Assembly (NCBI GenBank): GCA_012513915.1 | Contig: JAAZBG010000063.1 | Location: 1-49,062, forward strand | Direction: 5' to 3' | From: Fibrobacter sp. | Lineage (GTDB): Bacteria > Fibrobacterota > Chitinivibrionia > Chitinivibrionales > Chitinispirillaceae | Length of the DNA stretch: 49,062 nucleotides | Made by a program: the position numbers and the translations under genes | In this document: one piece after another, positions 17,299 to 25,936 of the stretch | Layout of the letters: the number at the start of each line of letters is the position of its first letter | Numbering within the stretch: the first letter of the stretch is position 1 | The notes under the pieces: generated by a model | The model's database searches: none | Seen by the model: only the letters and a program-made list of their open reading frames with translations | Told to the model about the DNA's origin: nothing

Positions 17299-18351
17299 AT
17301 GTATGTATTTTTAAGGTGTATAGCATTAGTTATAACAATTTTTTTATGCATATGTGCAGATACGATTGTTCCACTTAATCCATCACCAAATAATAAGTGG
17401 CCAGGTAGAGTTGCACTATCATACGATTACCGGGTGACACAGACAATCAAAGTTGATACTGCAATTCTTCATCAAATGCTTGATAGTTGTATCACCGGAT
17501 TAACTGATGCTAAAGCAGTAACAAAAGGATGGAAAAGCATTTTTCCTGGGCCATTAAATTCATCGTCGGTAATTGCCATAAAAACCAATCTCATTAACCC
17601 CGGAAACAATACACCCCACTACTATCTTGTTTTGTCAATAGTCAACAGCCTGCTTTCGATTCCCATTGACAACAAACGTACACTGTCACCTGATAACATT
17701 ATCATTTACGATGCAAATAATCTTCATGCCTTTACAGAAGCACATTATATCAAATCACAGTTTCCGCCTATCAGATTTGTCAAAGATACCATTATAAACT
17801 ATGGTGATGGTGCTGATGGCTTTGCATACGCTTCAAGTTTAAATAAATGTACCTATCTTATAAATGTGTTCAGCCTGAGCGGACACAATCAGAATTATGG
17901 TGGATTTTTTCTTGGATTTAAGAACCATTATGGTTCATACGATCCATCTCTCGCAGCACAAAATCAGCAGGGACTTGTCATGATGAACTGCACCGGGCCG
18001 GTGTTCAAAAAAACTGTACTATCAATTTGCTGTGGATTGTTCGGAATCGATGAGGGCAAAGGGCCATTTGGCGGGATTTATGATTTTTCTACTTACGTCA
18101 AGTCTATTGATCCTGACTCCAAGGGTAAAAACCCCAATACGCTTATTATGAGCACCGATCCGGTCAGTTGTGAAATGCAAGCGATAAAAATTCTCCGTAT
18201 CAATAAAAATCGATCATTTGCAATAGATTCGCTTCCGGATTATCTTAAAGCATCTGCAGGTATTCGCCGCCCTAACCTGCCAATTTACAATATTGGAATT
18301 ATTGACGAAAAACTAATGGATATAAGAAAAATTATTACAACCTCATTCTGA
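17299..18351 (+). CDS. Exported DUF362-like paralogue with Sec-type signal
   Basis: 350 residues, clearly related to the middle domain of the protein at 15561. Shared blocks include N-K-W-P-G-R-V, W-K-S-I-F-P, I-A-I-K-T-N-L, C-T-G-P-V-F-K-K-T-V-L-S, I-M-S-T-D-P-V-S-C-E-M-Q-A-I-K and the ending Y-N-I-G-I-I-D-E-K-L-M-D-I-R. The N-terminus (Y-V-F-L-R-C-I-A-L-V-I-T-I-F-L-C-I-C-A) is a Sec-type or lipoprotein-like signal without twin arginines, and the C-terminal sorting domain is absent. It therefore differs from its paralogue in export route and final location. GAGGAA lies about 15 bases before the ATG, rather far for a ribosome binding site. A MITE-like repeat lies in its promoter region. Confidence 0.75.
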   Translation: MYVFLRCIALVITIFLCICADTIVPLNPSPNNKWPGRVALSYDYRVTQTIKVDTAILHQMLDSCITGLTDAKAVTKGWKSIFPGPLNSSSVIAIKTNLINPGNNTPHYYLVLSIVNSLLSIPIDNKRTLSPDNIIIYDANNLHAFTEAHYIKSQFPPIRFVKDTIINYGDGADGFAYASSLNKCTYLINVFSLSGHNQNYGGFFLGFKNHYGSYDPSLAAQNQQGLVMMNCTGPVFKKTVLSICCGLFGIDEGKGPFGGIYDFSTYVKSIDPDSKGKNPNTLIMSTDPVSCEMQAIKILRINKNRSFAIDSLPDYLKASAGIRRPNLPIYNIGIIDEKLMDIRKIITTSF

Positions 18352-18418
18352 CAGAAACCGAAACTTATTGAAGTATTGCATTGCCTCATTAAATTATTGA
18401 GATTGGATATATCGGGTA

Positions 18419-18721
18419 TTATAATAGACAGGTATGATCACTGTTATGAGTCCAGTCGCTTCCCGCATTTGAATAATTGTTCTCCCAATTGTACGCAGTT
18501 AACCTGTTTCCTCCAATACGCTCTGCTTTCAAATTGGCCGATAGAAGGTATAAATTGACATTATCCTTGGTAAGAACAACGGTATTCACACCGTAGACAG
18601 CCGGATTGATATAATGCTTTGCAGAATCGGGATTGATCTCAAATACAGCCTGAGAGAATGATGGCACAGTAGATAAAGCGTTACCCAAAAAAGAAAGAAA
18701 ACTGATAAAAGTTCGATTCAC
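18419..18721 (-). pseudogene. 5' remnant of a secreted GH44 endoglucanase
   Basis: 100 codons with a signal peptide (M-N-R-T-F-I-S-F-L-S-F-L-G-N-A-L-S). The mature N-terminus follows: I-N-P-A-V-Y-G-V-N, then R-I-G-G-N-R-L-T-A-Y-N-W-E-N-N and S-N-A-G-S-D-W-T-H-N-S-D. This is the N-terminal signature of glycoside hydrolase family 44. GH44 catalytic modules span about 500 residues, but here the frame stops after about 80 mature residues and nothing further of the family follows before the gene ending at 18351. The catalytic glutamates are lost, so no activity is expected. The signal peptide, start codon and upstream region look intact, implying 3' deletion of a formerly secreted cellulase or xyloglucanase. 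Confidence 0.75.
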
Positions 18722-18809
18722 AAAACACCTCCTGAAGTTGCATATATAATTAAACGTAAGTGATTAGTTTTCAGCCAAAACAACAAATACACTATTAACG
18801 CTTATATAT

Positions 18810-18892
18810 TTGGCAACGTTAAAACAAACAGCAATCAATAATATAAGGTTTATTAAATCTGCATGCATCTTATTTCTTTTTATATTGGCAAC
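18810..18892. promoter_or_regulatory. Two copies of a TATAT-TTGGCAAC motif upstream of the GH44 remnant
   Basis: TTGGCAAC occurs at 18810-18817 and 18885-18892, each preceded by a TATA-rich block. The same word, also preceded by TATAT, occurs at 46535-46542 upstream of the GH5-like gene. The distal copy here is 164 bases from the GH44 start and the copy at 46535 is 163 bases from the GH5-like start, in the same orientation relative to the gene. It may be a shared operator. The region also serves the chemoreceptor gene on the other strand. Confidence 0.35.
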
Positions 18893-19002
18893 AGCACATA
18901 TATCGTTGAATAATTGTTGACTTTCATTTATTTATACACTTTTTATTACGTAATTGTACAATATCAGAGACGCTATTCGCATTTGTAACCGGAGGTCTCT
19001 TA

Positions 19003-20589
19003 ATGTTCAATTTCTTAAAAACAAGCATTCGTAATAAAATACTGGCAATTCCACTTATTATAATCCTTTCATTCAGTGTACTTACAACGTTATATTTCCC
19101 TTCAAATAAGGCATCAGAAGCCAAGGAAACATTATCAGAAGAGATTGATATTGTAGCAGATCTGTTGTCGTACGGGTTTGGTGTTGCACTGGATGCCGGC
19201 GATTTCGAAGCGATGAATACGGTCTATGAGACGCTTAAAGAGAAGAAACAGATATCTTATGTGATAATTTTTGATGACAATAATGGCGTAATCAATTCAT
19301 ACAATCCGCAAGACTATAAAATTGATTTAAATCGGAGCAGTTTCAGCGATAAAGTTCTTGTAACCAAAGACTTCATAGAAAAATCCAAGCAAATCAAGAC
19401 AGCAGTAGCAACATACGGCACTGTTGTTGTTGGGATTTCGTTGCAACCTGTCAAAGAAAAAGTATCAACAGTCATTACATTCACCCTGCTTGTTTCACTG
19501 GCATTTCTTATTTTATTCGTCACCATAGCATTACTACTCAGCAATCGCATTATTCAACCTATTAAAGCGGTCATGGAGACACTAAAATCTCTAAGCAGTG
19601 GTGATCTCACCAAAAAGTGCAAGGTTACGTCGGTTGACGAAACAGGACACATTGCTGCAGCAGTTAATCAAACTATCGATTCTTTTACTGAAATCATACG
19701 GAATATAAAATCATATTCCGGTGTATTGACAGTTGAATCCGGACAACTGTCTGAAAAATCATCCGTTATATCTGACAACAGTTCTTCAATTGTGGAAAAA
19801 ACCAGCCACACAACACAATCAGTTAAAGATTCAGATGACAGCGTATCTGCGATTTCTGATACTGCCGGAGAAATGTCATTGAATATCAACACTGTTGCAT
19901 CTGCAATTGAGGAAATGAGCTCATCGCTCAATGAAGTCGCACGGAATTGTCAGAAAGAATCACAAATCGCGTCAGAAGCCAACAATCAATCAAAGTTATC
20001 CCGTCAACTGATGGATAAGCTTGATCTTTCAGCCAGGGAGATTGGTAAAATTGTCGACACCATCAACTCCATTGCGAAAAAGACTAACCTCCTTGCGCTC
20101 AATGCCACCATTGAAGCAGCGTCTGCAGGTGAGGCTGGAAAAGGTTTTGCTGTTGTAGCATCAGAAGTTAAAAACCTGGCATTCCAGACAGCAAATGCCA
20201 CAGGTCAAATTAAAAAGTTAGTTAACGAAATGCAAAACAATACAGATAATGCCGTTGATGCAATCGCAAAAATAGATGGTATAATTGGTGATGTAAATAC
20301 AATCAGCCATACAATTGTCAGTGCTGTTGAAGAGCAAAGCGCAACAATAAGTGAAATATCCAATAATATGACCAACGTAAATACATCAGCTAAATCAATT
20401 GCTTCAAATGTAAATACATCAGCACATGGAATCAAAGAAATTATGACACTAATCGTTGATGTCGATTCCAGCCTCAAAGAGACAACTTCAAGCGTATCGG
20501 TTATCAAAGGCAGTGCGGATCAACTTGCAAAAATTGTTGAAGGCTTAAATACTATCATCATGAAATTCAAGCTGGCAGACAATACATAA
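19003..20589 (+). CDS. Methyl-accepting chemotaxis protein
   Basis: A 528-residue inner-membrane chemoreceptor. TM1 is at about residues 13-32 and a short periplasmic sensor of about 120 residues follows. TM2 is at about 156-180, then a HAMP segment ([21 protein letters not shown]), and a long coiled-coil signalling domain. The conserved hairpin region [33 protein letters not shown] is intact and would bind CheA and CheW. The ligand cannot be inferred. There is no C-terminal CheR-binding pentapeptide. GGAGGT lies six bases before the ATG. No other chemotaxis gene is in the window. Confidence 0.95.
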   Translation: MFNFLKTSIRNKILAIPLIIILSFSVLTTLYFPSNKASEAKETLSEEIDIVADLLSYGFGVALDAGDFEAMNTVYETLKEKKQISYVIIFDDNNGVINSYNPQDYKIDLNRSSFSDKVLVTKDFIEKSKQIKTAVATYGTVVVGISLQPVKEKVSTVITFTLLVSLAFLILFVTIALLLSNRIIQPIKAVMETLKSLSSGDLTKKCKVTSVDETGHIAAAVNQTIDSFTEIIRNIKSYSGVLTVESGQLSEKSSVISDNSSSIVEKTSHTTQSVKDSDDSVSAISDTAGEMSLNINTVASAIEEMSSSLNEVARNCQKESQIASEANNQSKLSRQLMDKLDLSAREIGKIVDTINSIAKKTNLLALNATIEAASAGEAGKGFAVVASEVKNLAFQTANATGQIKKLVNEMQNNTDNAVDAIAKIDGIIGDVNTISHTIVSAVEEQSATISEISNNMTNVNTSAKSIASNVNTSAHGIKEIMTLIVDVDSSLKETTSSVSVIKGSADQLAKIVEGLNTIIMKFKLADNT

Positions 20590-20656
20590 ACGCTGCTATT
20601 ATTGTACTTGTTACTGTGTCAAGCCAGTCATGTATCAGGGAACAATGACCGGAAAG

Positions 20657-21754
20657 TCACTTTTTCCCGATAAACTCCGATACTTTTGCAAATATTTCTG
20701 CAACACGATGATCATAGGTGTGCATTGCTATAACCTTTTCGTATCCCCGTTCAACAATCGATTTGCGCTCCTGATCATGCTTCAGATAGTAGCGGATCAA
20801 TTCATGCAACTCATTTGAATTATGAAACATTACAATCTCTTTTTTATCTCCTGATGTTATAAAATACTCGTCAACGATATCCTTTGCACTTGTAATACAG
20901 AAACATTTGCAAGCAAGCGTATCAAATATTCTTTGTGTAAACCCGTTTCGTATTACCATCCTGTTAATATCAACATTTATAGTACTTGTGTTGTACAACT
21001 GCCGCAATCCGCTGTAGTAACCAACTTTTTTGACTCGTTTTGGATCTACCGCCAGTTTCCATCCGGCATCACCAACAACAGTAAATCCTGTGAATGTATT
21101 TACAAGACCGGTCACTAAATTTTTTCTGTAAAGATATCCGATAAAATGTTTCGCAAGAAACACAGCTTTTCCAAATGACATTCCTGATGGCAGTTGCATT
21201 TTTTTCAGGCAGGAGGAGATCTCCCCTTCAATATCAATCCTGTTGTTTTTGTTAAACTGCTGTATCAGAGATGCCAAAAAATTGGCCATCGGCATAATCA
21301 GATCATCAGCACCGACAAGCATTTCATCCATTTGCTTTATATATGAATTTCCCACAAACACAGATTCATTCTCAACAGGACTGTCACAGGGAAAAAAGAC
21401 TGTCGGATCAGTACCCAGCGGCAAAAAGTATGCATGATACCCCGATTCAATCATACGCGGGAGGTAATCTTTATCCGAAACGAAATCAATACGAAGTTCT
21501 GATGGAATAAATTTTTTAGTAAGTATCAATTCCTCATAGAAGGGATCATCAACAAACCAGTTGATATGTATAATGGAATATTTTTCAAGAAATGTTTTCA
21601 AAATTCCCTTTGTATCAACACCCCATTCATTTACAGTAAAGAGTATGCGGCAGTTATGTTCGAGAAGGAGCTTACACAAATATTCAATCTGTGCATCATT
21701 AGGATGTGATGTAATATCAACGCTGACAATCTGTACATTCGGTAGCCTGCGCAA
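20657..21754 (-). CDS. CgeB-like glycosyltransferase (apparent 5' frameshift)
   Basis: At least 365 residues of a GT-B-fold protein of the CgeB/DUF3880 type: I-I-H-I-N-W-F-V-D-D-P-F, F-L-P-L-G-T-D-P-T-V-F-F-P, the S-V-F-V-G-N-S-Y linker and a C-terminal domain with N-G-F-T-Q-R-I-F-D-T-L-A-C-K-C-F. It probably glycosylates a surface structure in the cytoplasm. The first in-frame start is a TTG at 21754 without a ribosome binding site. The same frame continues upstream with good family-like sequence (I-I-L-V-F-L-N-Q-G-F-L-I-Q-P-E-T) to about 21830 without a start codon. An ATG at 21840-21838 lies one base out of frame, just before a run of seven A residues (21831-21837). One extra A would give M-K-K-N-L-N-W and a natural N-terminus. 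Confidence 0.75.
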   Translation of the reverse strand: MRRLPNVQIVSVDITSHPNDAQIEYLCKLLLEHNCRILFTVNEWGVDTKGILKTFLEKYSIIHINWFVDDPFYEELILTKKFIPSELRIDFVSDKDYLPRMIESGYHAYFLPLGTDPTVFFPCDSPVENESVFVGNSYIKQMDEMLVGADDLIMPMANFLASLIQQFNKNNRIDIEGEISSCLKKMQLPSGMSFGKAVFLAKHFIGYLYRKNLVTGLVNTFTGFTVVGDAGWKLAVDPKRVKKVGYYSGLRQLYNTSTINVDINRMVIRNGFTQRIFDTLACKCFCITSAKDIVDEYFITSGDKKEIVMFHNSNELHELIRYYLKHDQERKSIVERGYEKVIAMHTYDHRVAEIFAKVSEFIGKK

Positions 21755-21944
21755 CGCTTTGATTGTTTCAGGTTGAATAAGAAATCCCTGGTTAAGAAAA
21801 ACGAGTATTATAGTACTTCTCCAATTTAAATTTTTTTCATTTTTCCATTGATAATCAATATCTTACATTAAAGTACCTATAATTGTAAAGTGAGATTTTC
21901 CAGGAACCGGATTGTGTAAAAATGTAGTTTATTAAAAAAAAACT

Positions 21945-21973
21945 TTGACATGAGTTGAAAAAGCTGCTATTTT
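21945..21973 (+). promoter_or_regulatory. Sigma70-type promoter for the aminotransferase-HAD operon
   Basis: A consensus -35 TTGACA at 21945-21950, a 17-base spacer and a -10-like TATTTT at 21968-21973. Transcription would start near 21980, giving a leader of about 108 bases before the ATG at 22088. Confidence 0.6.
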
Positions 21974-22017
21974 TAACTGGTTTTATCGAATGCCAGGTTT
22001 AGACCCGAAAAACTACC

Positions 22018-22055
22018 AGCCGAAAGATTCCTTTATGAGTCTTTTGGCTATTTTT
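22018..22055 (+). terminator. Leader terminator hairpin (attenuator candidate)
   Basis: AGCCGAAAGA (22018-22027) pairs with TCTTTTGGCT (22040-22049) with one G-T pair and a 12-base loop, followed by ATTTTT. It lies between the promoter at 21945 and the start codon at 22088, so it must be bypassed for expression. Upstream, CTGG (21977-21980) can pair with CCAG at 21993-21996 or at 22016-22019. The second option overlaps the terminator stem by two bases, giving possible alternative folds. I cannot match it to a named riboswitch. Confidence 0.65.
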
Positions 22056-22087
22056 ATGACCAAATCAAAAGGAGCCAGGAGCTTTTT

Positions 22088-23392
22088 ATGAATTACAATC
22101 CGCAAGCGGTTGAGTTAAACGATGCGATCCGATCTGTCAATCCACATGTTTTTAACATGCTCTCAGACAAAGGAAAAGCTATCTTCTTTCCTAAAAAAGG
22201 AATACTTTCACAATCTGCGGAGGCTAAAGGCTCTAAAATCAACGGTACCATCGGGACCGCACTTGAGGATAATGGAAACCCCATGGTGCTTGCGTCATTA
22301 GGTGCACAGCTTAATTTAACAGACAACGATGCATTCAACTACGCACCCAGTCCGGGCCGTCCGGATTTCAGAAAAACCTGGAATGACATGATGACGAAAA
22401 AAAATCCGTCTTTGAAGGGTAAAACATTCAGTCAGCCGGTAGTTACCAGTGCACTGACACATGGTTTATCAATGGCTGGATACCTTTTTGTCAACGAAGG
22501 TGATGAGATTATTTCTCCGGATCTTTACTGGGAAAACTATGATCTTATTTTCAGCAATGCTTACGGTGCTGCACTTAAACTGTTTCCCGCATTTGTAAAT
22601 AATTCATCATTCAATGTTGATGGGCTTAAAAGTGCAATTGACGAGTCAAAAGGTAAAAAAGTAATTGTTATTCTTAACTTTCCAAACAATCCGACAGGGT
22701 ATACAATCACCACTGATGAAGCTGCTGCAATAAAGAACCTGCTTGTAGCTGCAGCTAACGGCGGTAAAGAGATCGTAGTCATTATTGATGATGCGTATTT
22801 TGGTCTTGTTTACGAAAATGGAATTTTGACTGAATCTATTTTCAGTTATCTTGCAGATGCACATGAAAACATTCTTGCACTCAAGCTTGATGGTCCTACA
22901 AAGGAAGATTATGTCTGGGGTTTCAGAGTTGGTTTTGCAACATTTGGCTGCGCGAAAAATTCACCGGTGTTATATGGTGCACTTGAATCCAAACTTGGCG
23001 GTGCGATCCGCGGCAATATCTCGAATGCATCAAACCTTGGCCAGACACTGCTTAATAATGCATATCTGCACGCCGGATACGATAAAGAAAAAATAGAAAA
23101 ATACGAGATGCTCAAGCGCAGATATTCAAAGATAAAAGAAATTTTTAAGGCACATCCACACTACGCGGATTATTTCAAAGCAGTACCATTTAATAGCGGC
23201 TATTTCATGTGTGTGAGAATTAACACTGGCAATGCAGAAGCTGTCAGGAAAACACTTCTTGAGAAATACAGTACCGGAACAATAGCATTTAATGATGTTA
23301 TCCGCGTTGCTTTTTCGTCAGTACCGATAGACCTGCTGGAAAAAATGTTTGATAATATTTATCTTGCTGCAAAAGAATGCACTGGTAAATAA
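22088..23392 (+). CDS. PLP-dependent class I/II aminotransferase
   Basis: A 434-residue fold-type I aminotransferase. Y-A-P-S-P-G-R-P-D-F-R begins the cofactor domain. N-F-P-N-N-P-T-G-Y-T is the conserved Asn/Pro loop, V-I-I-D-D-A-Y-F-G-L-V-Y-E has the PLP-pairing Asp and Tyr, and L-D-G-P-T-K-E-D-Y-V-W-G-F-R-V-G-F holds the Schiff-base lysine and phosphate-binding Arg. It transfers an amino group between an amino acid and an oxo acid; the substrate is unknown. The leader carries a terminator hairpin, which suggests attenuation control. CAGGAG precedes the ATG by six bases. The HAD hydrolase gene starts three bases after its stop, so the two are cotranscribed. Confidence 0.88.
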   Translation: MNYNPQAVELNDAIRSVNPHVFNMLSDKGKAIFFPKKGILSQSAEAKGSKINGTIGTALEDNGNPMVLASLGAQLNLTDNDAFNYAPSPGRPDFRKTWNDMMTKKNPSLKGKTFSQPVVTSALTHGLSMAGYLFVNEGDEIISPDLYWENYDLIFSNAYGAALKLFPAFVNNSSFNVDGLKSAIDESKGKKVIVILNFPNNPTGYTITTDEAAAIKNLLVAAANGGKEIVVIIDDAYFGLVYENGILTESIFSYLADAHENILALKLDGPTKEDYVWGFRVGFATFGCAKNSPVLYGALESKLGGAIRGNISNASNLGQTLLNNAYLHAGYDKEKIEKYEMLKRRYSKIKEIFKAHPHYADYFKAVPFNSGYFMCVRINTGNAEAVRKTLLEKYSTGTIAFNDVIRVAFSSVPIDLLEKMFDNIYLAAKECTGK

Positions 23393-23395
23393 GCA

Positions 23396-24070
23396 ATGCT
23401 TCCGGAACTTGACAAAGTTAAGGGAATCATTTTTGATCTTGACGGAACGCTGTACCGGATGCGCTGGTACATGCGTCCGTTTCTTATAATAATGCTGTTT
23501 CCACACATAATACGTCTACCGAGATTTCTAAAAATCAGGGGAAGATATGCCGGCGTTAATCTGGAATCATCAGCAGCACTCTACCAGGAAGTTGTAAAGC
23601 AGCTCGCACCTATCGAAAAAAAAACTGAAGAAACGCTTTTACACTGGATTGACAAACACTTTTACAGGGCATTTGTCGATGTCATGTTTTTCCTGAGAAA
23701 TTCCCGTCCACATTTAAATAAAACACTTCAAATGCTCAAACGGCATGGGATTAAACTCGCGGTGTTATCTGACTATGACCGTATTCCGGAACGCCTTGAC
23801 AAGCTTAAAATTGACAAAAGTGTCTTCTCCACAATGACATCATCGGAGTCATTTGGTGCACTGAAGCCATCACCGGTACCCTTTAAAAAAATAGCTTCAG
23901 ACTGGAATCTTGATCCATCAGAAGTTATTGTCATCGGAGACCGCGAGGATACCGATGGTGAAGGAGCACGACGTGCAGGTATGCATTTTATCCACATTGT
24001 TGAGAATCCGGTCAAATCTAATAAAAATAGCATGTTATGGAAAGATGCGATAAAGTATCTTTCATTCTGA
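23396..24070 (+). CDS. HAD-superfamily hydrolase
   Basis: A 224-residue phosphatase-like protein. Motif I, G-I-I-F-D-L-D-G-T-L-Y, gives the nucleophile Asp and acid-base Asp. A helical cap insertion of about 90 residues follows. Motif II is L-A-V-L-S-D-Y-D, the conserved Lys is in G-A-L-K-P-S-P-V-P-F, and motif III is V-I-V-I-G-D-R-E-D-T-D-G. This is subclass I architecture, acting on a small phosphorylated metabolite that cannot be named. The start lies three bases after the aminotransferase stop, implying translational coupling. The pairing hints at a shared pathway with amination and dephosphorylation steps, as in serine or histidine synthesis, but this is only a guess. Confidence 0.85.
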   Translation: MLPELDKVKGIIFDLDGTLYRMRWYMRPFLIIMLFPHIIRLPRFLKIRGRYAGVNLESSAALYQEVVKQLAPIEKKTEETLLHWIDKHFYRAFVDVMFFLRNSRPHLNKTLQMLKRHGIKLAVLSDYDRIPERLDKLKIDKSVFSTMTSSESFGALKPSPVPFKKIASDWNLDPSEVIVIGDREDTDGEGARRAGMHFIHIVENPVKSNKNSMLWKDAIKYLSF

Positions 24071-24204
24071 TCAGGTGACTTTCCACAGTACCACCCTGGA
24101 AGTATCACTGAAACCATTAAGGATAAATCATTCTGCTGCTATTGCGGATCAGACTGAAAACAGTTTATTTATTCGAATGATACAGGTAACGACAATTAAC
24201 TGTT

Positions 24205-25134
24205 ATGAAAAAATTTTATTTATTGTTTACATTCTGGATGTATATGACACACTCATTATGTGCACGGGAGTCTATAAGCTATGAAAACTACCGGACATCA
24301 GGCGGCATTTCATACGTAAAATTATCTGATGGTATCACAAATTATGAACTTACCGGACCGGAGGACGCAGAACATACTGTAGTCCTGCTCCATGGTGGAA
24401 CAATACCACTTTGTATCTGGGAACCTCAAATGGATACACTTCACAATGCAGGATTCAGAGTATTACGGTATGATCAATATGGAAGAGGCTTTTCGTCAAG
24501 ACCGCCAGCAGTACATGACCGCGAACTCTTCTGTCGTCAGTTAAAGGAACTGCTTGACAGTTTAGATATTACCGATCCTGTTGATATAATTGGTCCAAGT
24601 TTCGGAGGTGCAATTGGCGTTACATTTGCCAGTAAATATCCATCGAGAGTTAAATCACTGCTTTTGATATCACCAGCGCTTAATGTAATCGGATCAGATT
24701 CACCACTTTCGGGACCATTCAAAATACTACGTAATAAAATTTTTGGAACAGCGGCGTATAAACTCCTGATAAAAAGAAAATTGATCGGGCGGGCATTGGA
24801 GATGTTACCCGAAGCCGATGAAGCACCTTGCGCAGCAACATTTAGAAATCAGTTTAAATGTATCGGTACAGACAGATCGCTGCTATCACTATTTAGAAGC
24901 AATGCGTTTGGCGATTACCATGATGAAACAAAAGCAACGGGTGTATTGATTAAAAAGATTCTTCTTTTAAGAGGTGAAAATGATAAAGAAATAACTTCCA
25001 GGATGGTTGAAACTGTCAGAAAAGAATTGCCCGATTGTAAATTTATTGAACTAAAAAACAGCGGTCACTCTCCGGGAACAACCGTCACACAGATACTTAA
25101 TGGAATTTTGGTAGATTTTATTGCATCTGATTAG
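24205..25134 (+). CDS. Exported alpha/beta hydrolase
   Basis: 309 residues. The N-terminus (M-K-K-F-Y-L-L-F-T-F-W-M-Y-M-T-H-S-L-C-A) looks like a signal peptide, so it may act in the periplasm. The hydrolase core shows V-V-L-L-H-G-G (oxyanion loop), Y-D-Q-Y-G-R-G-F-S-S-R, the nucleophile elbow G-P-S-F-G-G, the acidic residue in L-L-R-G-E-N-D-K-E, and the catalytic His in L-K-N-S-G-H-S-P. It is probably an esterase, epoxide hydrolase or C-C hydrolase; the substrate is not predictable. The 134-base gap to the HAD gene suggests a separate or weakly linked transcript. No strong ribosome binding site is visible. Confidence 0.82.
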   Translation: MKKFYLLFTFWMYMTHSLCARESISYENYRTSGGISYVKLSDGITNYELTGPEDAEHTVVLLHGGTIPLCIWEPQMDTLHNAGFRVLRYDQYGRGFSSRPPAVHDRELFCRQLKELLDSLDITDPVDIIGPSFGGAIGVTFASKYPSRVKSLLLISPALNVIGSDSPLSGPFKILRNKIFGTAAYKLLIKRKLIGRALEMLPEADEAPCAATFRNQFKCIGTDRSLLSLFRSNAFGDYHDETKATGVLIKKILLLRGENDKEITSRMVETVRKELPDCKFIELKNSGHSPGTTVTQILNGILVDFIASD

Positions 25135-25212
25135 AAACTGATAAAACTATCTTAAATCAAAGTGATGAGCCAATCAGTGTAAACCAGCCAGCTCTTAGCC
25201 ACTAACGTTTTG

Positions 25213-25247
25213 TGGTACATCTGATAACGTAAGTGCCAGATGTACCA
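25213..25247. repeat. Perfect 11-bp inverted repeat between convergent genes
   Basis: TGGTACATCTG (25213-25223) pairs with CAGATGTACCA (25237-25247) around a 13-base loop. It lies between the 3' ends of the plus-strand hydrolase and a minus-strand small membrane protein. Neither strand has a T-run. It is probably a bidirectional 3'-end hairpin. Confidence 0.6.
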
Positions 25248-25259
25248 ATAAGCAAGAGA

Positions 25260-25478
25260 CTATTTTGCAGCCTGCTGGATAATCCAGTTCAGAGCCATAA
25301 TCAGCCTGTAAACAACCGCGATGCCCGATAAAACAATACCATAGAGCATTGCAACAACAACATTTCGATTTTTGAATACATCAGAAATCTTATGTTTGTT
25401 TTTAAAGAGCAGCAATGCTCCTGCAACTAAAGCTGATACTTTTACAACTATCCCAAATATCCCGGACTTCTTTTTCAT
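25260..25478 (-). CDS. Small membrane protein of unknown function
   Basis: 72 residues from the ATG at 25478, with a basic start (M-K-K-K-S-G). Two hydrophobic helices (about residues 7-24 and 42-64) are separated by a basic loop (F-K-N-K-H-K-I-S-D-V-F-K-N-R-N). It would sit in the inner membrane with both ends on the same side. The frame is open upstream to a TTG at 25559, which would add 27 residues; I prefer the ATG. I recognise no family. Support is moderate: membrane-like composition and a hairpin just after its stop. Confidence 0.5.
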   Translation of the reverse strand: MKKKSGIFGIVVKVSALVAGALLLFKNKHKISDVFKNRNVVVAMLYGIVLSGIAVVYRLIMALNWIIQQAAK

Positions 25479-25936
25479 AAACGGAATCACTTTCGTTAAC
25501 ACCAGCAAAGAGTAAATACCCGATAGTTTTCGGGTTACAGAGAAAATAACATTTCTCAATCATAATTGCAAAATCATCAGTTGTTTTACATAATTTCTCT
25601 TTATTCACACCAATTCAAAAGGTATTTTAACCATTATAAAATATTATGACCCAGTACTGTTTGTTTTTTTAAGTACCAGTATTTATGAACCGATCTGGTT
25701 TTTTAGAATCATTTCAACGCTAATCGTTCACTGCTTTATAATGGTCTGCGTGAATTGGTGCACTCAGGGATTAAGTTATTGATCTTTCAAATAGTATTTT
25801 TAACAGATTGCATTATATAGTACCTATTTGATTTTGAAAAGTGCATTGGAAAAACTATTTTAAGCTCCAGACAGCGTTCTAAAAAATTGATATAGATCTC
25901 TCATTTTTTCATTTTACACATATATTAATTAGTACA
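25479..25936. other. Divergent intergenic region with a candidate kinase promoter
   Basis: AT-rich DNA upstream of the kinase gene. TTGAAA at 25834-25839, a 16-base spacer and TATTTT at 25856-25861 could form a sigma70 promoter about 75 bases before the kinase ATG. A T-run lies near 25665-25671. No coding frame or RNA gene is seen. Confidence 0.35.

Noticed and set aside
18885..18892. Sigma54 promoter
   Set aside because: TTGGCA resembles a -24 element, but no GC element follows at the required spacing at any of the three copies.
21977..22055. T-box, preQ1 or SAM riboswitch
   Set aside because: The diagnostic conserved sequences of these classes are not present; only the terminator and competing stems are supported.
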